A DNA stretch of 64,000 bases from Chthoniobacter flavus Ellin428 (GTDB lineage: Bacteria > Verrucomicrobiota > Verrucomicrobiia > Chthoniobacterales > Chthoniobacteraceae): assembly GCF_000173075.1 (NCBI RefSeq), contig NZ_ABVL01000023.1:31945-95944 (forward strand), written 5' to 3'. Position numbers and translations under genes: made by a program. Each line of letters starts with the position of its first letter. Within the stretch, counting starts at the first letter, position 1. The notes under the pieces were generated by a model that was not told the DNA's origin, searched no databases, and was given only the letters and a program-made list of their open reading frames with translations. This document shows, in pieces, positions 63,939-64,000 of this stretch.

Positions 63939-64000
63939 TCACTTTCCCTTCCCTGTCTTTTCGCATGTTCGTGGCTCCCCTTTTGGTTGCGGCTTTGCCG

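Larger units (their letters stand above)
63514..64000. other. Gene-free stretch filled with inverted repeats
   Basis: 487 bases after trxB. Three inverted repeats are listed separately (63528-63836, 63663-63782 and 63874-63938). They are nested or adjacent, not tandem. The last 60 bases (63940-64000) show only mixed pyrimidine-rich sequence. No credible coding frame. Confidence 0.7.

Overview
The window is a GC-rich bacterial chromosome segment. Its gene content points to a verrucomicrobium or a close relative in the PVC group. The signs are PSCyt1/PSCyt2 (DUF1549/DUF1553) cytochrome proteins, a DUF1501-DUF1800 pair, a short pseudopilin with a DG-containing C-terminus, a leucyl-tRNA synthetase with a lineage-type insertion and no zinc cysteines, and many intergenic inverted repeats built from short purine-rich words. 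There is no rRNA or tRNA gene, CRISPR array or prophage that I can see. The organism call is inference from gene families, not from a marker-gene tree.

Layout. 1-6300: three-gene secreted cytochrome/WD40 operon (plus strand). 6440-14942: minus-strand operon of a MoxR AAA ATPase, a vWA plus beta-propeller protein, a TPR plus beta-propeller protein and two small partners, joined by very short gaps or 4-8 base overlaps. It matches the MoxR-vWA-beta-propeller ternary (bpX) systems that have been proposed as NTP-dependent conflict systems. 15288-18831: hybrid histidine kinase and a hydrolase. 19392-25533: rdgB, leuS, a secretin-type-domain protein with a pseudopilin, an anti-sigma antagonist and a peroxiredoxin. 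25724-33381: nine-gene lipid-modification operon (desaturase, FAD oxidoreductase, DUF1365, two CFA-synthase-like methyltransferases, DUF2062, DUF1295, a TPR protein). 33388-38656: esterase, RskA-type anti-sigma, ECF sigma, NlpC/P60-like protein and a GT39-like membrane protein. 38749-45266: peptidase, exonuclease III, esterase, a tiny integrase-arm-like protein beside a cluster of hairpins, a membrane glycosyltransferase and a thioesterase. 45319-48506: DUF1501/DUF1800/membrane operon. 49326-56873: coiled-coil response regulator, SUI1 factor and envelope proteins of unknown role. 57122-57748: RAYT transposase between inverted REP cassettes. 57902-63513: PIN-PhoH ATPase, an RsbU/RsbV/RsbW partner-switching set and thioredoxin reductase. 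63528-63938: stacked inverted repeats.

A property of the sequence itself matters for every reader. At least nine genes are broken by single-base duplications and never by deletions: near 5920, six in 13554-13764, about eight in 40850-40965, and at about 41019, 41669, 44272, 45577, 54638/54654 and 61010. Removing one base at each place restores textbook motifs: the MoxR P-loop, the exonuclease III C-terminus, an esterase HGG box and others. In each case the corrected length is a multiple of three. I read these as local consensus errors, not as dead genes, and annotate the restored proteins.

The best candidates for further attention are the bpX operon, the lipid operon with two distinct CFA-type enzymes, and the hairpin cluster in front of the small integrase-arm-like gene at 42179-42562. 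The intergenic inverted-repeat families, about ten loci from several unrelated sequence families, sit mainly behind stop codons.
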